Source: Haematobia irritans
Lineage: Eukaryota > Arthropoda > Insecta > Diptera > Muscidae
Reading direction: 5' to 3'
DNA length: 64,000 nt
Assembly: GCF_050003625.1 (NCBI RefSeq)
Contig: NC_134397.1
Coordinates: forward strand, 219,356,537 to 219,420,536
Shown: positions 23,451 through 35,359 of the stretch, in pieces
How positions within the stretch are numbered: the stretch's first letter is position 1
Layout of the letters: the number at the start of each line of letters is the position of its first letter
The notes under the pieces: model-generated
What the model was told of the DNA's origin: nothing
Seen by the model: only the letters and a program-made list of their open reading frames with translations
Databases searched by the model: none
Program-made: the position numbers and the translations under genes

Positions 23451-24826
23451 TTCCAGTTCTTTCTACAAATTCTATAACGATCGGAAAACTCTTAAACTTT
23501 CTATCTTGCAAATTTTTTACAAAATCAATACTTCTGTAAGACTTATCAACGATACAAGCAACAATAAATTCAAAATGTTGCCTAATTCACGAGCCAAATA
23601 AATTTTCATTTCTTTGACAAAAAAAAACAATATTTTTCACTAAATTGTACTTTATAGCTAAAATCTAAAAAATTCCCTTAATAAAGGAAAATCAAATCCA
23701 TTGAAGGATATCCTGAAATATTTCACAACAACAACGACAACAAAATCATAAATGCCAGGTGTTTGAGATATTCAACGATATCCACATGTTCGCATCTATC
23801 GTTCTGCCCTACCTCGAGAAAGGCAAAACGAACGCACACACAGACGTGCTCAGCTTGGTAAACCTCACAAAGTGTTTTATTGTCCTGGCTTTTCAATTGC
23901 ATTTGTTGTATTGTGGTTGCCTTTGTGTTTGCATAAGTATGCCCTCTTTGTATATGCGATGCGTGTGCGTGTTCACTCTCACACGTGAGTACATATTGTG
24001 AGTATGTTATTTTCCATATATTGAAAGCAATGATTTTTGTTCCTCTTTGAACCACACTAGCAGCAGAACATACCAACACTGAGTATCACAGTGTCAGTGC
24101 ACATTGGGTACAATTCTTTTTTGACACAATTTTGGCCTACTGCCAGTAGGTGTTGACATGAGTTTGAGTTTCTCGATATATGTGTGTGTTTATGGGTGGC
24201 TTGGTGTATGCATGCAATTGGATGAAATATCAAATTTATACTCACCTACAAACCAACACCCCTTAGAAAAACATGCTGTAATTGAATACGAAAAAGAAAA
24301 AAAAAGCCTCCAACCAAAACGAAATAAATTCCCAGGATTTGTTTCTTTTAGTTTTGAATCAGAATTTTAAGGTGGTTACAAAATTGGGAGGAGAGAAAAG
24401 AAAGGTGGTAGGATGTATTTGAGATGGAAATAATTGTATTTTTCGTTTTCATTATGCCAAATATATGTATTCTTGTTATGTTCAACATAGCATTGGCAAC
24501 CATCATGACATTGCTGTAGGAGAAAAAAAACAACAACAACACATTGTCACATCATTACAATACCATACCATACTAACCACTGACCAACATTCAGCATCGG
24601 GTACTCAGAAAATATAATAAAGATATTTACTGATAAATAAAATGGCATGAAAAAGGCCAAAAATTGTTTGTCATTTTCTTTTTTTGTTCAAAATTTAAAT
24701 TTGAGATTTGAAAGTCATTTTTGAAAAAATTCCCGACAAAAAAATTAAATTTAAACCCCCATATTCACAAAAAGTTAACGTAAGCTTTAAACAAATATCT
24801 TCGATAAACTGCCAGTATTATATGGG
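23451..24826. other. Stretch without recognised gene
   Basis: Unique-looking sequence with open frames up to about 118 codons on either strand (for example 23723-24079, minus). None has a recognisable domain, signal or neighbouring splice structure. Confidence 0.5.
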
Positions 24827-25326
24827 TATATCTCACTTATATTAAAACAGTTATATTGTCAAGGAGCAAATGTTCATTCTTTTATTGCAGTTAAAAAGCT
24901 GAAAAAACTACAACATTTAAAGGGTGGTTAAAATTTCAACGGCCGATGTTGATTTTGAATAAAACACAAACTAAACAAACAGTCACTCCTTGTGGGTGCA
25001 TTGGTTTTTCGACAATCACCCTTGGATTCTCATTCGCGGCAATTCTGTTTATTGACAAATCCACTGAGGTGAAAATGTGCCTCATCACCGAAGATGATTT
25101 TCTTCGAAAATTGATCATCCACTGTTGTCATTTCTTGGAACCATTTAACACGTTGTTGGATTGTGTATCTCTCCACGGTTCAAATTGAGTAGGTCTGAAA
25201 TAGAGAAATGTCAAATAAAATTCGGAAAAAAACTTGGCGTTTAGGTGTGGTTCACATTCAACATCGGCCCTTACAATTTAACCACCTGATATTTGCCAAA
25301 AACTGAGAATGAAACCATGGCATCTC
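24827..25326. repeat. Tandem duplication, unit 1 (about 500 bp)
   Basis: It begins 'atctcacttatattaaaaca', ends after 'actgagaatgaaaccatgg', and is repeated at 25327-25838. Both units carry the same transposon relic with matching flanks, so a whole segment was duplicated and not just the transposon. The copies differ by scattered substitutions and an 8-bp gap in unit 1 (near 25037). Confidence 0.8.
24922..25287 (-). mobile_element. Deleted Tc1/mariner-type transposon relic, copy 1
   Basis: The ends GGGTGGTTAAAATTTCAACG and CCTTACAATTTAACCACC are inverted and imperfect. The interior, on the minus strand, encodes a broken piece of the transposase catalytic region. Its 8-bp gap disrupts the frame relative to copy 2. 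No intact enzyme. Confidence 0.7.
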
Positions 25327-25423
25327 ATATATCTCATTTATATTAAAGCAGTTATATTGTCAAGGAACAAATTTTCATTGTTAAATTGCAGTTAAAAAGC
25401 TGAAAAAACCTACAACATTTAAA

Positions 25424-25798
25424 GGGTGGTTAAAATTTCAACGGCCGATGTTGATTTTGAATAAAACACAAACTAACCAAACAGTCACTCCTTGTGGGTG
25501 CATTGGTTTTTCGACAATCACCCTTGGATTCTCATTCGCCCAAATGCGGCAATTCTGTTTATTGACAAATCCACTGAGGTGAAAGTGTGCCTCATCACTG
25601 AAGATGATTTTCTTCGAAAATTGATCATCCACTGTTGTCATTTCTTGGAACCATTTAACACGTTGTTGGATTGTGTATCTCTCCACGGTTCAAATTGAGT
25701 AGGTCTGAAATAGAGAAATGTCAAATAAAATTCGGAAAAAAAACTTGGCGTTTAGGTGTGGTTCACATTCAACATCGGCCCTTACAATTTAACCACCT
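25424..25798 (-). mobile_element. Deleted Tc1/mariner-type transposon relic, copy 2
   Basis: Same inverted ends as copy 1 (GGGTGGTTAAAATTTCAACG / TTACAATTTAACCACC). At about 375 bp it keeps only a small part of a transposase gene between the ends, the usual structure of an internally deleted DNA transposon. Confidence 0.7.
25438..25686 (-). pseudogene. Transposase fragment, IS630-Tc1/mariner superfamily
   Basis: An 82-codon open frame contains IIFSDEAHFHLSG, then NKQNCRIWANENP and PMHPQGVTVW. These are hallmarks of the region around the first catalytic aspartate of insect Tc1/mariner-like (DDE/D) transposases. The later catalytic residues and the DNA-binding domains are missing, and the frame runs out at the element end, so it is a non-functional remnant. 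The family call rests on motif recognition, not a search. Confidence 0.7.
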
Positions 25799-25838
25799 GA
25801 TATTTGCCAAAAACTGAGAATGAAACCATGACACTTAG

Positions 25839-27083
25839 TTTGAATACCAAGCATAATTGCCATTACACCTCCTTCTATGATGATCATCATAATTATTATT
25901 TTTGAGAAATCCTAGATTTAATGCCATCTCCCATCTATCGTCCTCCTAAAATTTGGTTTGGAAGGCAAGTACTATTACGAGAAATTGTGAAATTGAAAAT
26001 TGAGAAATGGATTTGTCCAAAAATTACTCTTTAAAAGGCAATGACACTATATATCTACAATCAATATCTCGAACAGTGATATCGGAAAACAATTTCTCAC
26101 AATACTCATCAGAAGAGGATACAAGGTGCGCTTGCGGAAGAGTGGCACTCATTCTACAAAAAACAGAACAACAAATTTGGAAAAGTGAAGAAAATGTCCA
26201 GCACTTTCATGTTTGTTATAACATTTTTGTTTTTGAGTTATATAAATATATATATATATATATATATAAAGCTGCTCTCTACATTTCAGAATATTATTTT
26301 TAAGAAAGCAGTAATTTCTTTATATATGTTTGTTTTCTTTTTTGTTTTTTATTTTTTGGCGATTTATTTTTGAACCTTGTCACATTTCAATTCGATACAC
26401 TTGACCCAGTGAGAGAGGGTGATGCTCCATTGGTTTTGACCTTTCTGCAAAATATGTTTCCCGAGGCCTGAAAAATTGATGTATGTTTCACGCAAATTAG
26501 AATATGCTCCCATATTATAGCCCAATCAAGTTGTCAGTGGCGAAGCGTCAGTGGTTAGCTGATTTGCTATCATGGGCACTTGTTTCGTCACCATGGACTA
26601 TATGACTTCAATAAGTGGCGAAGCGTCAGTGGTTAGCTGATTTGTTGTCATGGACACTTGTTTCTTCACCAAGGACTATATGACTTCAATAAGTTTCGCA
26701 GGTCCCCATTAGAGGGGATCAGCAGTTCGTAGACCAATCTATCAACTTGATCGTTGGATAGCTTGAGGTGTAAGCCGATGGTAAAAGGACTGATTTTTCT
26801 TCATCAAGTCAGGTGGTTTTTTAACAATTCATCATCATCAAAAAGAAGTCTCTCTCGCCAAGGACTAATATCTCTAGTAGTTCAATCTTCAAATTTGAGA
26901 GTGTTATCATTTTGAACCAATTTTAAGAACACACAGAGTCTTCCTCGACGATCATTTTTTGCTTTGTAACAGCTTATCCAAATTTTATTAACTGGTTCGA
27001 TTATTTAGAAAACTACTTTGAATTACGCTAAAACAGGATCAAACGCTGTTCTGAATTTTTTTTCAAATGCTTAAATCGAGAAT
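25839..27083. other. Unique sequence with a TA run and a 78-bp tandem repeat
   Basis: No gene recognised. It includes a short (TA)n at about 26248-26270 and a two-copy tandem repeat at 26539-26694 (separate entry). The open frame at 26007-26303 has no recognisable domain. Confidence 0.5.
26539..26694. repeat. Two tandem 78-bp copies
   Basis: 'ggcgaagcgtcagtggttag' starts at 26539 and again at 26617; both copies run through 'ggactatatgacttcaataa'. They differ at a handful of positions (gctatcatgggc against gttgtcatggac). 78 is a multiple of three, but stop codons interrupt the frames I read, so there is no evidence of coding. Confidence 0.7.
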
Positions 27084-27315
27084 TTTTATACTCTCCACCA
27101 TAGGACATGGAAATATTGGTCTTAGACCCCACAAAATATATGGTATATTCTGGGTTGGATGAAATTCGATCTAGAAAATTTTGTCCAAATTTTGTCTCCT
27201 TAGAATATTTTGTCAAAATTTTATTTCTATAGACATTTTTGTCAAAATTTTATTTCTATGGAAAATTTTGTCAAAATTTTATTTCTATAGAAAATGTTGT
27301 CAAAATTTTATTTCC
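27084..27315 (+). mobile_element. Family B left-end fragment running into minisatellite
   Basis: 'tttttatactctccaccata', 'ttggtcttagaccccacaaa' and 'tatattctgggttggatgaa' are the B left end with the GTCY part lost. At about 27172 it switches to 29-bp minisatellite units (27172-27315). Confidence 0.65.
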
Positions 27316-28058
27316 AATTATACAATTATTTTTCGAGCTTTATGGACAGATATAGATTAGGGAACATGGTTAATAGAGCCATTGAAAAGAAAACGCCAGA
27401 TACAAATCTATACACGTTCACCACTTAGGTGAATTCTAACAAATTAGCTTTCTAAAAATAAATTTCGTATTGTTGCATTACTATGTAACAAAACGAAATA
27501 AAAATAAGATTAAGGGACTTGTAAGTTATATGAAAAGATGATGTACGGTGGGAGAAAAGATGATTCAATTTGTAATAGGAAATTTCCCAAATGTTTTCTC
27601 CATAAGGAGTTAGCATAATGCGCTTTACAGACTATCAGTTATTCCGGACGGAATGTCGGTGTTTGTTAAGAATCTTACTGTGTGTCGGATCGATACGACT
27701 TGTCGGCGATGACTAAATAATTGGTAAATGTGTTATCGATCCCATAAACATGCAGCAGTATCGATTATGCCTTCGGACTTAACTTATAATGTGCACAATA
27801 TATGGGATATGTTCGACACGAGCACTGTCGTCCGGAATAGCTGATAGTCTGTAAAGCGCATAAAGGGCCCAAAATTGAGTTATCTCTCCCAGCCAGATCT
27901 ATACTAAAGGCTGTGGAAAGGTTCATTCGCCCGAACCGAAACATGTACAGTCCAGGCGTGTATAGATTTGTATCTGGCGTTTTCTTTTCAATGGCTCTAT
28001 TAACCATGTTCCCTAATCTATATCTGTCAATAAAGCTCGAAAAATAATTGTATAATTA
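27316..28058. mobile_element. Fold-back element with about 100-bp inverted repeats
   Basis: The left arm 27316-27413 ('aattatacaattatttttcg ... ccagatacaaatctatacac') is matched, inverted, by 27960-28058 with about one mismatch. The interior contains a second nested inverted-repeat unit (27619-27860). It sits inside a minisatellite array. No protein was recognised; the open frame at 27765-28007 runs through the arm. It may be a fold-back transposon or an inverted duplication. Confidence 0.75.
27619..27860. mobile_element. Nested MITE with about 32-bp inverted ends
   Basis: The left end TGCGCTTTACAGACTATCAG + TTATTCCGGACG and the right end CGTCCGGAATAG + CTGATAGTCTGTAAAGCGCA are inverted with one mismatch. 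TAA flanks both sides (27616-27618; 27861-27863), compatible with the 3-bp target duplication of PIF/Harbinger elements. The superfamily is inferred from this alone. Confidence 0.65.
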
Positions 28059-28114
28059 GATATAATGCATTTGGACGTCAATTGCCTGCTTCGGTAACAG
28101 GCTAACTTGAAATA

Positions 28115-29142
28115 TAATAAAAATTTTATTTCTATAGAAAGTTTTGTCAAAAAATTTTTTTCTATAGAAAATTTTGTCAAATTTTATTTTTGACAGAATT
28201 TAATATTTCTGTCAAAATCTAGAAAATTTTGTAAGAATTTTATTTCTATAGAAAGTTTTATTAAAATTTTATTTCTATGGAAAATTTTGTCAAAATTTTA
28301 TTTCTATAGAAAATTTTGTCAAAATTTTATTTCTATAGAAAGTTTTGTCAAAATTTTATTTCTAAAGAAAATTTTGTCAAATTTTATTTTTGAAAGAATT
28401 TTCTATTTCTGTCAAAATCTAGAAAATTTTGTCAAAATAGAAAAATAGAAAATAGAAAGTTTTAACAAAATTTTATTTCTATAGAAAGTTTTATCAAAAT
28501 TTTATTTCTATAGAAAATTTTGTCAAAATTTTATTTCTATAGAAAATTTTGTCAAAATGTTATTTCTATAGAAAGTTTTGTCAAATTTTATTTTTGACAG
28601 AATTTTCTATTTCTGTCAAAATCTAGAAAATTTTGTCAAAATTTTATTTCTATAGATTTTGTCAAAATTTTATTTCTATAGAAAGTTTTATCAAAATTTT
28701 ATTTCTATAGAAAGTTTTGTCAAAATTTCATTTCTATAGGAAGTTTTGTCAAAATTTTATTTCTATAGAAAATTTTGTCAAAATTTTATGTCTATAGAAA
28801 ATTTTTTCAAAATTTTATTTCTATAGAAAATATTGTCAAAATTTTATTTCTATAGAAAATTTTGTCAAAATTTTATTTCTATAGAAAATTTTGTAAAAAT
28901 TTTATTTCTATAGAAAATTTTGTCAAAATTTTTTTCTATAGAAAATTTTCTCAAAATTTTATTTCTATAGAAAATTTTCTCAAAATTTTATTTCTAAAAA
29001 AAAATTTGTCAAAATTTTATTTCTATAGAAAATTTTGTCAAACTGTTATTTCTATTGAAAATGTCAAAACTTTATTTTTATAGAATATAGAAAATTTTGT
29101 CAAAATTGTATTTCTTTAGAAAAAAATTATTTCTTTCAAGAT
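28115..29142 (+). repeat. 29-bp minisatellite array (family B type)
   Basis: About 35 units of the TTTTATTTCTATAGAAAATT + TTGTCAAAA repeat. Interspersed 'tttttgacagaatt'/'ttctatttctgtcaaaatct' variants recur near 28190, 28390 and 28590 (spacing about 200 bp), evidence of block duplication. The array is cut by the A element at 29143 and resumes at 30578. Confidence 0.85.
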
Positions 29143-30577
29143 TTTTATACCCTGTGCCAGACTGTGGAACAGGGTATTATAAGTTAGTGCATATGTTTGT
29201 AACACCCAGAAGGAGACGAGATAGACACATGGTGTCTTTGGCAATAATGCTCAGGTTGGGTCCCTGAGTCGATATAACCATGTCCGTCTGTCCGTCGGTC
29301 CGTCCGTCCGTCCGTCCGTCGGTCTGTCTGTGAACACATTTTTGTGATCAAAGTCTAGATCGCAATTTAAGTCCAATCGCCTTCAAATTTGGCACATGTT
29401 CCTAATTTGCGTCAGAATAGAACTCTATTGATTTTGGAAGAAATCGGTTCAGATTTAGATATAGCTCCCATATATATATTTCGCCTGATATGCACTAATA
29501 TGGACCCAGCAGACAGAGTTTTATACCAATTTGCTTGAAATTTTGTGCAAACATAACACTTAGTCGTATAGTGAAGTGTGCAAAATTTGATTGAAATCGG
29601 TTCAGATTTAGATATAGCTCCCATATATATTTTTCGCCCGATATGGACTAATATGGTCCTAAAAGCCAGAGTTTTGGCCCAATTTGGTTGAAATTTTGCA
29701 CAGGGAGTAGATTTAACATTGTAACTATTTGTGCCAAATTTGGTTGAAATCTATTCTGATTTAGATATAGCTCCCATATATATCTTTCGCCCGATATGCA
29801 CTTATATGGACCCAGATGCCAGAGTTTTATCCCGATTAGTTTGAAATTTTGCACAAGGAGTACAATTGGTAGTATAGTTATGTGTGCCAAATTTGATTGA
29901 AATCGGTTCAGATTTAGATATAGCTTCCATATATATTTTTCGCCCGATATGGACTTATATGGCCCCAGAAGCCAGAGTTTTGGCCCTGATATGGACTTAT
30001 ATGGACCCAGAAGCCAGAATTTTATCCCGATTAGCTTGAAATTTTGCACAAGGAGTACAATTGGTAGTATAGTCATGTGTGCCAAATGTGATTGAAATCG
30101 GTTCAGATTTAGATATAGCTCCCATATATATGTTTTTCTGATTTCGACAAAAATGGTCAAAATACCAACATTTTCCTTGTTAAATCGCCACTGCTTAGTC
30201 GAAAAGTTGTAAAAATGACTCTAATTTTCCTAAACTTCTAATACATATATATCAAGCGATAAATCATAAATAAGCTTTTGTGAAGTTTCCTTAAAATTGC
30301 TTCAGATTTAAATGTTTCCCATATTTTTTTTTACTAACATTGTGTTCCATCCTAGTGCATTAGCCGATATTAAATTTTGAGTCTATAGATTTTGTAGAAG
30401 TCTATCAAATTCTGTCAGGATCGAGTGATATTTAAATGTATGTATTTGGGACAAATCTTTATATATAGAACCCAACACATTGGACGGATTTGATATAGTA
30501 TCGAAAATGTGGATCTACAAAGTGGTGCAGGGTATAATATAGTCGGCCCCGCCCGACTTTAGACTTTCCTTACTTGT
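29143..30577 (+). mobile_element. Family A Helentron-like element inserted in minisatellite
   Basis: The left end is TTTTTATACCCTGTGCCAGA with complementary GGGTATTATAAG. A long GTCY tract lies at 29283-29332. About five 153-bp modules follow (the 29940-30020 region has a small internal duplication of 'gatatggacttatatgg'). The right end is GGTATAATATAGTCGGCCCC with the GTCGG/CCGAC stem, then TTACTTGTTTT. Minisatellite units lie on both sides, showing insertion into the array. The 170-codon open frame on the minus strand (29648-30160) only reflects module periodicity. Confidence 0.85.
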
Positions 30578-30705
30578 TTTCTATAGAAAAGGTTGTCAAA
30601 TTTTATTTCTATAGAATATTTTGTCAAAATTTTATTTCTATAAAATATTTTGTCAAAATTTTACTTCTATAGAAAATTTTGTCAAAATTTTGTCAAAAAT
30701 TTTGT
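30578..30705 (+). repeat. Minisatellite array, continuation
   Basis: Four or five further 29-bp units directly after the A element, the other half of the array at 28115-29142. Confidence 0.8.
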
Positions 30706-32392
30706 ACTTAGGCCAAATTATTATCAAAGCACCCTCGTATAAATCGTGAACTCTCAGCGCTCTCGGTATACAATCTAGGTCTTCTTATTCCACTATAGGG
30801 ACAATCCATTTGCGCCGTACGTTTTGATCAGCAATTTTTAATTTAAATGTATCTGCTGTGAATTTCTTTCTCGACTCACCAAAAGGAATGACAACAAAAA
30901 GAACACAAATATTTTGTCACCCAACATTTCCATGTGTTTCATTGTGTTTTCATAAAAGATAATCATTATAATGATATATTCAGGATAATCCAACACATAC
31001 AACAGTACATTTGTATATAGCAACAAAACATACACATACACGTGTCATACACATGTATGACACGTAGTCATAACATATGAACACGAATCGTACGTAAAGG
31101 TCATACAATTAAAAATTGGAATATGCTGGAGAGCTGGTAAAATGTGTGTTATTACCTTCCCAGCTTAAACGATGGTTCAATTTTATGATTTTACGAATAA
31201 TTCCAAATATGGGATTTCAAAAATGGGAGGGGACCACATGTGAGTCATGATTCCTTTGGGGTATTTTGGGGATTAAATGCAAATAGAAACGACACTCCAA
31301 GAGTGCGAAGCTTATATTAGCTCCTCCATGGATTTGAGCCTTTAGGCCCTTCGAATGCCACTTGTATACCTTCCATTCATCTTATAACGAGAATATAAAC
31401 GTCAACTCATTTTGTATATATACGCAATTACCCTTTTTTATACATATTACCTAGATTATATTGTATGAATTCTGGCTACTTTCCAATATAGAAACAAAAG
31501 TGCAAACATGCTTTTATATGTCCTTTAAGAGAGAGAGATGACACTTTTGTTAATTCTGCTTTGGATTATGTCAGTGCTTTGTATAAGTTCTCCGTTTTGT
31601 GTGCATTACAAATGTGAATTTTGTTTAACATCGATAAAAAAAAAACAGAGAATATTATGCAATTACAATATTAATGTTCTCTCGCACGTGTGTTATGTAT
31701 GGTTCAATTCAATTTCCCACCACTTTGCAATTTAATTTATTAAATTTTATTGTAAACATATAAATTACGTTATATAAATACATGACTGAATTCGTAAATA
31801 ACAAAGGACATGTGTACACAAATGAATGTAATTGATTTATAATTTATAAAAGTGATGAAGCTCATTAATTATTTTTTTTTTTATATTATTTCATAAACAA
31901 TGGCCAATTGGCCTTGTTGATTGACACAATGGAAAAAGATAAACGAATGAATGTCTGTGGAATATTACTCGGATATGTAAAGACAATTAAAATTGATATG
32001 AACTCAATGTTAATGAAGTTCTCCGGTTGTTTAAAGTGCTTAATACAAATCACGCGGTGTCGTATAAGTAATAATAATTATTGTTCAACACTTATACGCA
32101 CTAATGTTCTGTGATGAATTTAAAGGCCATACAATTGAGAACTATAGGCATGATGTCCTCATGAGCATTACCAGAATTCTTTTTTTTATAAAAAAAAAAC
32201 AGCTGCTTAGAAAAGCAAAAACAGGCTGAAAAAATCCCTAAATATATATTTTTTTAAACAAAATTCACGGCAAGAATTATTGTTAATATTTGGATTGAGA
32301 TTTTAAATATGTAGAAAATCAAATTCTGGCAGTAATTATGATAAGAATGCCCTTCATAACTACTTACAATGTTTGTCACTTACTTTAATTTA
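30706..32392. other. Unique sequence, no recognised gene
   Basis: No gene or repeat family recognised. It contains a short perfect hairpin at 31040-31065 (ACGTGTCATAC-acat-GTATGACACGT). Part of 31940-32070 shares diverged similarity with 35490-35590. Confidence 0.5.
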
Positions 32393-33889
32393 AACAAGTA
32401 TATACGGCCGTAAGCTCGGCCAGGCCGAATCTTATGTACCCTCCACCACAGATTGCGTATAAACTTCTACGAAAGACTGTCATCTACAATCGAATTACTT
32501 GGGTTGTGGTATCTTAAAACTTCTTAACATCGTTTTCTAAATTGTGAGTTATTCCATACGTGGTATATATTAGACAAAAAAGTATAGGTATGTCTACAAG
32601 TAATTACGAATCGACATGGACATTTGCACGGTACGTAGAGAGCCAGAATTGAAATATGGGGGTCGCTTATATCGGGGCTATATAGAATTATGAACTTGAT
32701 ATGGACCAATTTTTGTGTGATTGGGGATCGATTTATCTGAGGGCTATATATAACTATAGACCGATACGGACCTAGTTAGACATGGTTGTTAACGGCCACT
32801 AGCACAATGTACCAAATTTCAACTGACTCGAATGAAATTTGCTCCTCCAAGAGGCTCCAAACCAAATCTCGGGATCGGTTTATATGGGGGCTATATATGA
32901 TTATGGACTGATATGGACCACTTTTGGCATGGTTGTTAAATATCATATACTACGTACCAAATTTCAACCAGATCGGATGAATTTTGCTTCTCCAAAAGGT
33001 ACCAGAGGTCAAATCTGGGGATCGGTTTATATGGGGGCTATATATAATTACGGACTGATATGAACCAATTCTTGCATGGCTATTGGATACCATATACTAA
33101 CACCACGTACTAAATTTCAACCGAATCGGATGAATTTTGCTCTCCCAAGAGGCTCCGGAGGTCAAATCTGGGAATCGGTTTATATGAGGGCTATATATAA
33201 TTATGGACCGATTTCGACCAATTTTTGCATGGCTGTTTGAGGCCATATATTAACACCACGTACCAAATTTCAACAGAATCAGATGAATTTTGGTATACCA
33301 AGAGGCTCCGGATGTCAAATCTGGTGATCGGATAATATGGGGGATATAGATAATTATGGACCGATGTGGACCAATTTTTGCATGGTCATTAGAGACCATA
33401 TACTAACACTATGTACCAAATTTCAGCCGGATCGGATGAAATTTGCTTCTCTTAGAGCCAAATTGGGGGATCGGTTTATATGAGGGCTGTATATAATTAT
33501 TGACCGATGTTGACCTATTTTTGCGTGGTGTTAAAAGACCATATACTAGCACCATGTACCACAGTTCAGTCGGATCGGATGAAATTTGCTTCTCTTAGAG
33601 CAATCTCAAGCCAAATTTGGGGGTCCGTTTATATGGGGACCGATATGGCCCATTTTCAATACCGTATGACCTACATCAATAACAACTACTTGTGCCAAGT
33701 TTCAAGTCGATAGCTTGTTTTGTTCGGAAGTTAGCGTGATTTCAACAGATGGGCGGACATGCTCAGATCGACTCAGAATTTCACCACGACCCAGAATATA
33801 TATACTTTATGGGGTCTTAGAGCAATATTTCGATGTGTTACAAACGGAATGACAAAGTTAATATACCCCCATCCTATGGTGGAGGGTAT
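32393..33889 (-). mobile_element. Family B Helentron-like element, interrupted near its left end
   Basis: Reversed: the right end AAACAAGTATATACGGCCG and hairpin CTCGGCC-A-GGCCGAA come first, then about six 153-bp modules with no minisatellite. A shortened GACGGAC tract follows (33748-33757 is only 'gatgggcggac'), then the left end ...CCATCCTATGGTGGAGGGTA. The left terminus is split by the hAT element at 33890; 'gagggtataaaaaa' continues at 35258. Confidence 0.85.
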
Positions 33890-35257
33890 CAGCGTTGCCA
33901 ATTTAGCTTTTTTCCCGCTAGATTTGGCTTTTTTTGAAGACGTTTAGCGGGGAAAAAATGCATTTAGCTTTTAGCTTTTTTTCTGGCTTTTTTTCATGAC
34001 CCTTTTAGCTATTTTTGGCTTTTTTTATTTTCGACATGTTTCTATTGAAATATGGATAAATCGGCGTTTTTATCTAAGCCTTGCTGCAAGAATAAGGGTT
34101 TCCACATATTTCAAAGCTCAGTTGAAACATTAATAATGATTCCAGCCATTATGCGGGCATTTTTGTAGAAAATACACCTTGTTGTAAAGTTTTTTCATTA
34201 TATACATAAAAGTTATCGTAAAATTTAAATCTACTATTACAAATTTGTTAGATAGACTGTCAGTAAATTATTGGGAATATTATCATTTGACTCGTTTATC
34301 CTTTTTATGTTATTATAATATTCTAAAGTTATTACGATATTACTAAATTAAAATAGTAGATGTGAATCGCTTTGTGCACTGAAAAAATATTGTCGTGAGG
34401 CCAAAGATTTCATCGCCTTAAAATACGAACGCGAATTTTGGTTATAATAGCATTTGTGAATTTCTTTTATATAAACTGTTTTCCTTGTCCAAAAGACGAT
34501 AAAGTCGTTTTGTCCTTATGATTCAACTTAAAAATGGGTATGTTTTCATGAAAGAAGGAAGAATTAATGAAATAGTCTTTAAATGTGAGGAGTTTTTGCA
34601 TCTTAACCACAAACCAAAATAGCGTTCAAAAATAGAAGATGTTTTTCAACACTTTATTTTAAAAACATATATATATATACAATAATTTCTACTTGAAGTC
34701 GAGTCTGAATTTGGAAATTTAAGTTGGCGTTAGCACGTTTTTAAAGCACTTTGATAGCTCATGAAGAAAAGGAAAATGTTTTTACTGGGAAATGTAAACT
34801 ATAGGTATTTTTTACAATTTAAATAAAAGTAATGTATTTCGAATTTTTCACAATTTCAAAACCAAACTAAAATTTTATTTAAAAAAATGACAAATCATTT
34901 TTTTACCAAATCCAAAGCATGCTTAGATCATTTAATATTTTAAAATAACAAGTAAATAAAATAGAGGTGTTGGGAAGGTAGCTCCCACAAAACGAAGGAC
35001 TTCCAGTAAAAAATTTGTGATAGTAATCAAAATGTATCGAATACGCAAACAGAGCTACTATGCCTTAGATATCGTTACAGTCTCACAGAAGTGGAATTAA
35101 AATGAAAATAATATGCATTGTAAGTGAAATAAAGCCTTTAAGTTTGTTAAATTTCAATCAAAAATGTGACTTTTGATACAAAAAAATTTAGCTTTTTTTC
35201 TAGCTATTTTTTTGGGCAAATCTAGCGGTTTTTGGTGAAACAATTGTGGCAACGCTG
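33890..35257. mobile_element. hAT-type non-autonomous element, copy 1
   Basis: The ends CAGCGTTGCCAATTTAGC and TTGTGGCAACGCTG are inverted over the first 11 bases (CAGCGTTGCCA). It is flanked by a perfect 8-bp duplication GAGGGTAT (33882-33889; 35258-35265), as expected for hAT transposition. T-rich arms contain repeated TTTAGCTTTTTT, and CGCTAGATTTG recurs inverted near both ends. No transposase was recognised. A second copy of similar length is at 61721-63067. Confidence 0.85.
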
Positions 35258-35359
35258 GAGGGTATAAAAAAGACTAAAAACAGCTAAAAAGGGACATAAA
35301 ATCATTTTTTTCCCCTCAAAAAATACTTCAAAAAAAAGAAAAGCATTTGGCAACGCTGG
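35258..35359. mobile_element. Family B tail and a remnant of an older hAT end
   Basis: 35258-35271 is the detached left terminus of the B element (gagggtataaaaaa). Then come 'cagctaaaaaggg' and 'catttggcaacgctgg' (to 35359), ending with the same GGCAACGCTG as the hAT element. This may be an older related hAT copy into which the B element inserted; the opposite end was not found. Confidence 0.45.

Larger units (their letters stand above)
25327..25838. repeat. Tandem duplication, unit 2 (about 510 bp)
   Basis: Second copy of 24827-25326, beginning 'atctcatttatattaaagca'. Unit 2 retains an 8-bp stretch near 25541 that unit 1 lacks, and its transposase fragment is longer in frame. Confidence 0.8.

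Noticed and set aside
23723..24079. 118-codon antisense open frame
   Set aside because: No recognisable domain, splice context or repeated conservation; the length is compatible with chance.
29648..30160. 170-codon open frame on the minus strand
   Set aside because: It spans family A 153-bp modules. Similar frames occur in every copy on both strands, so the periodicity explains it better than a gene.
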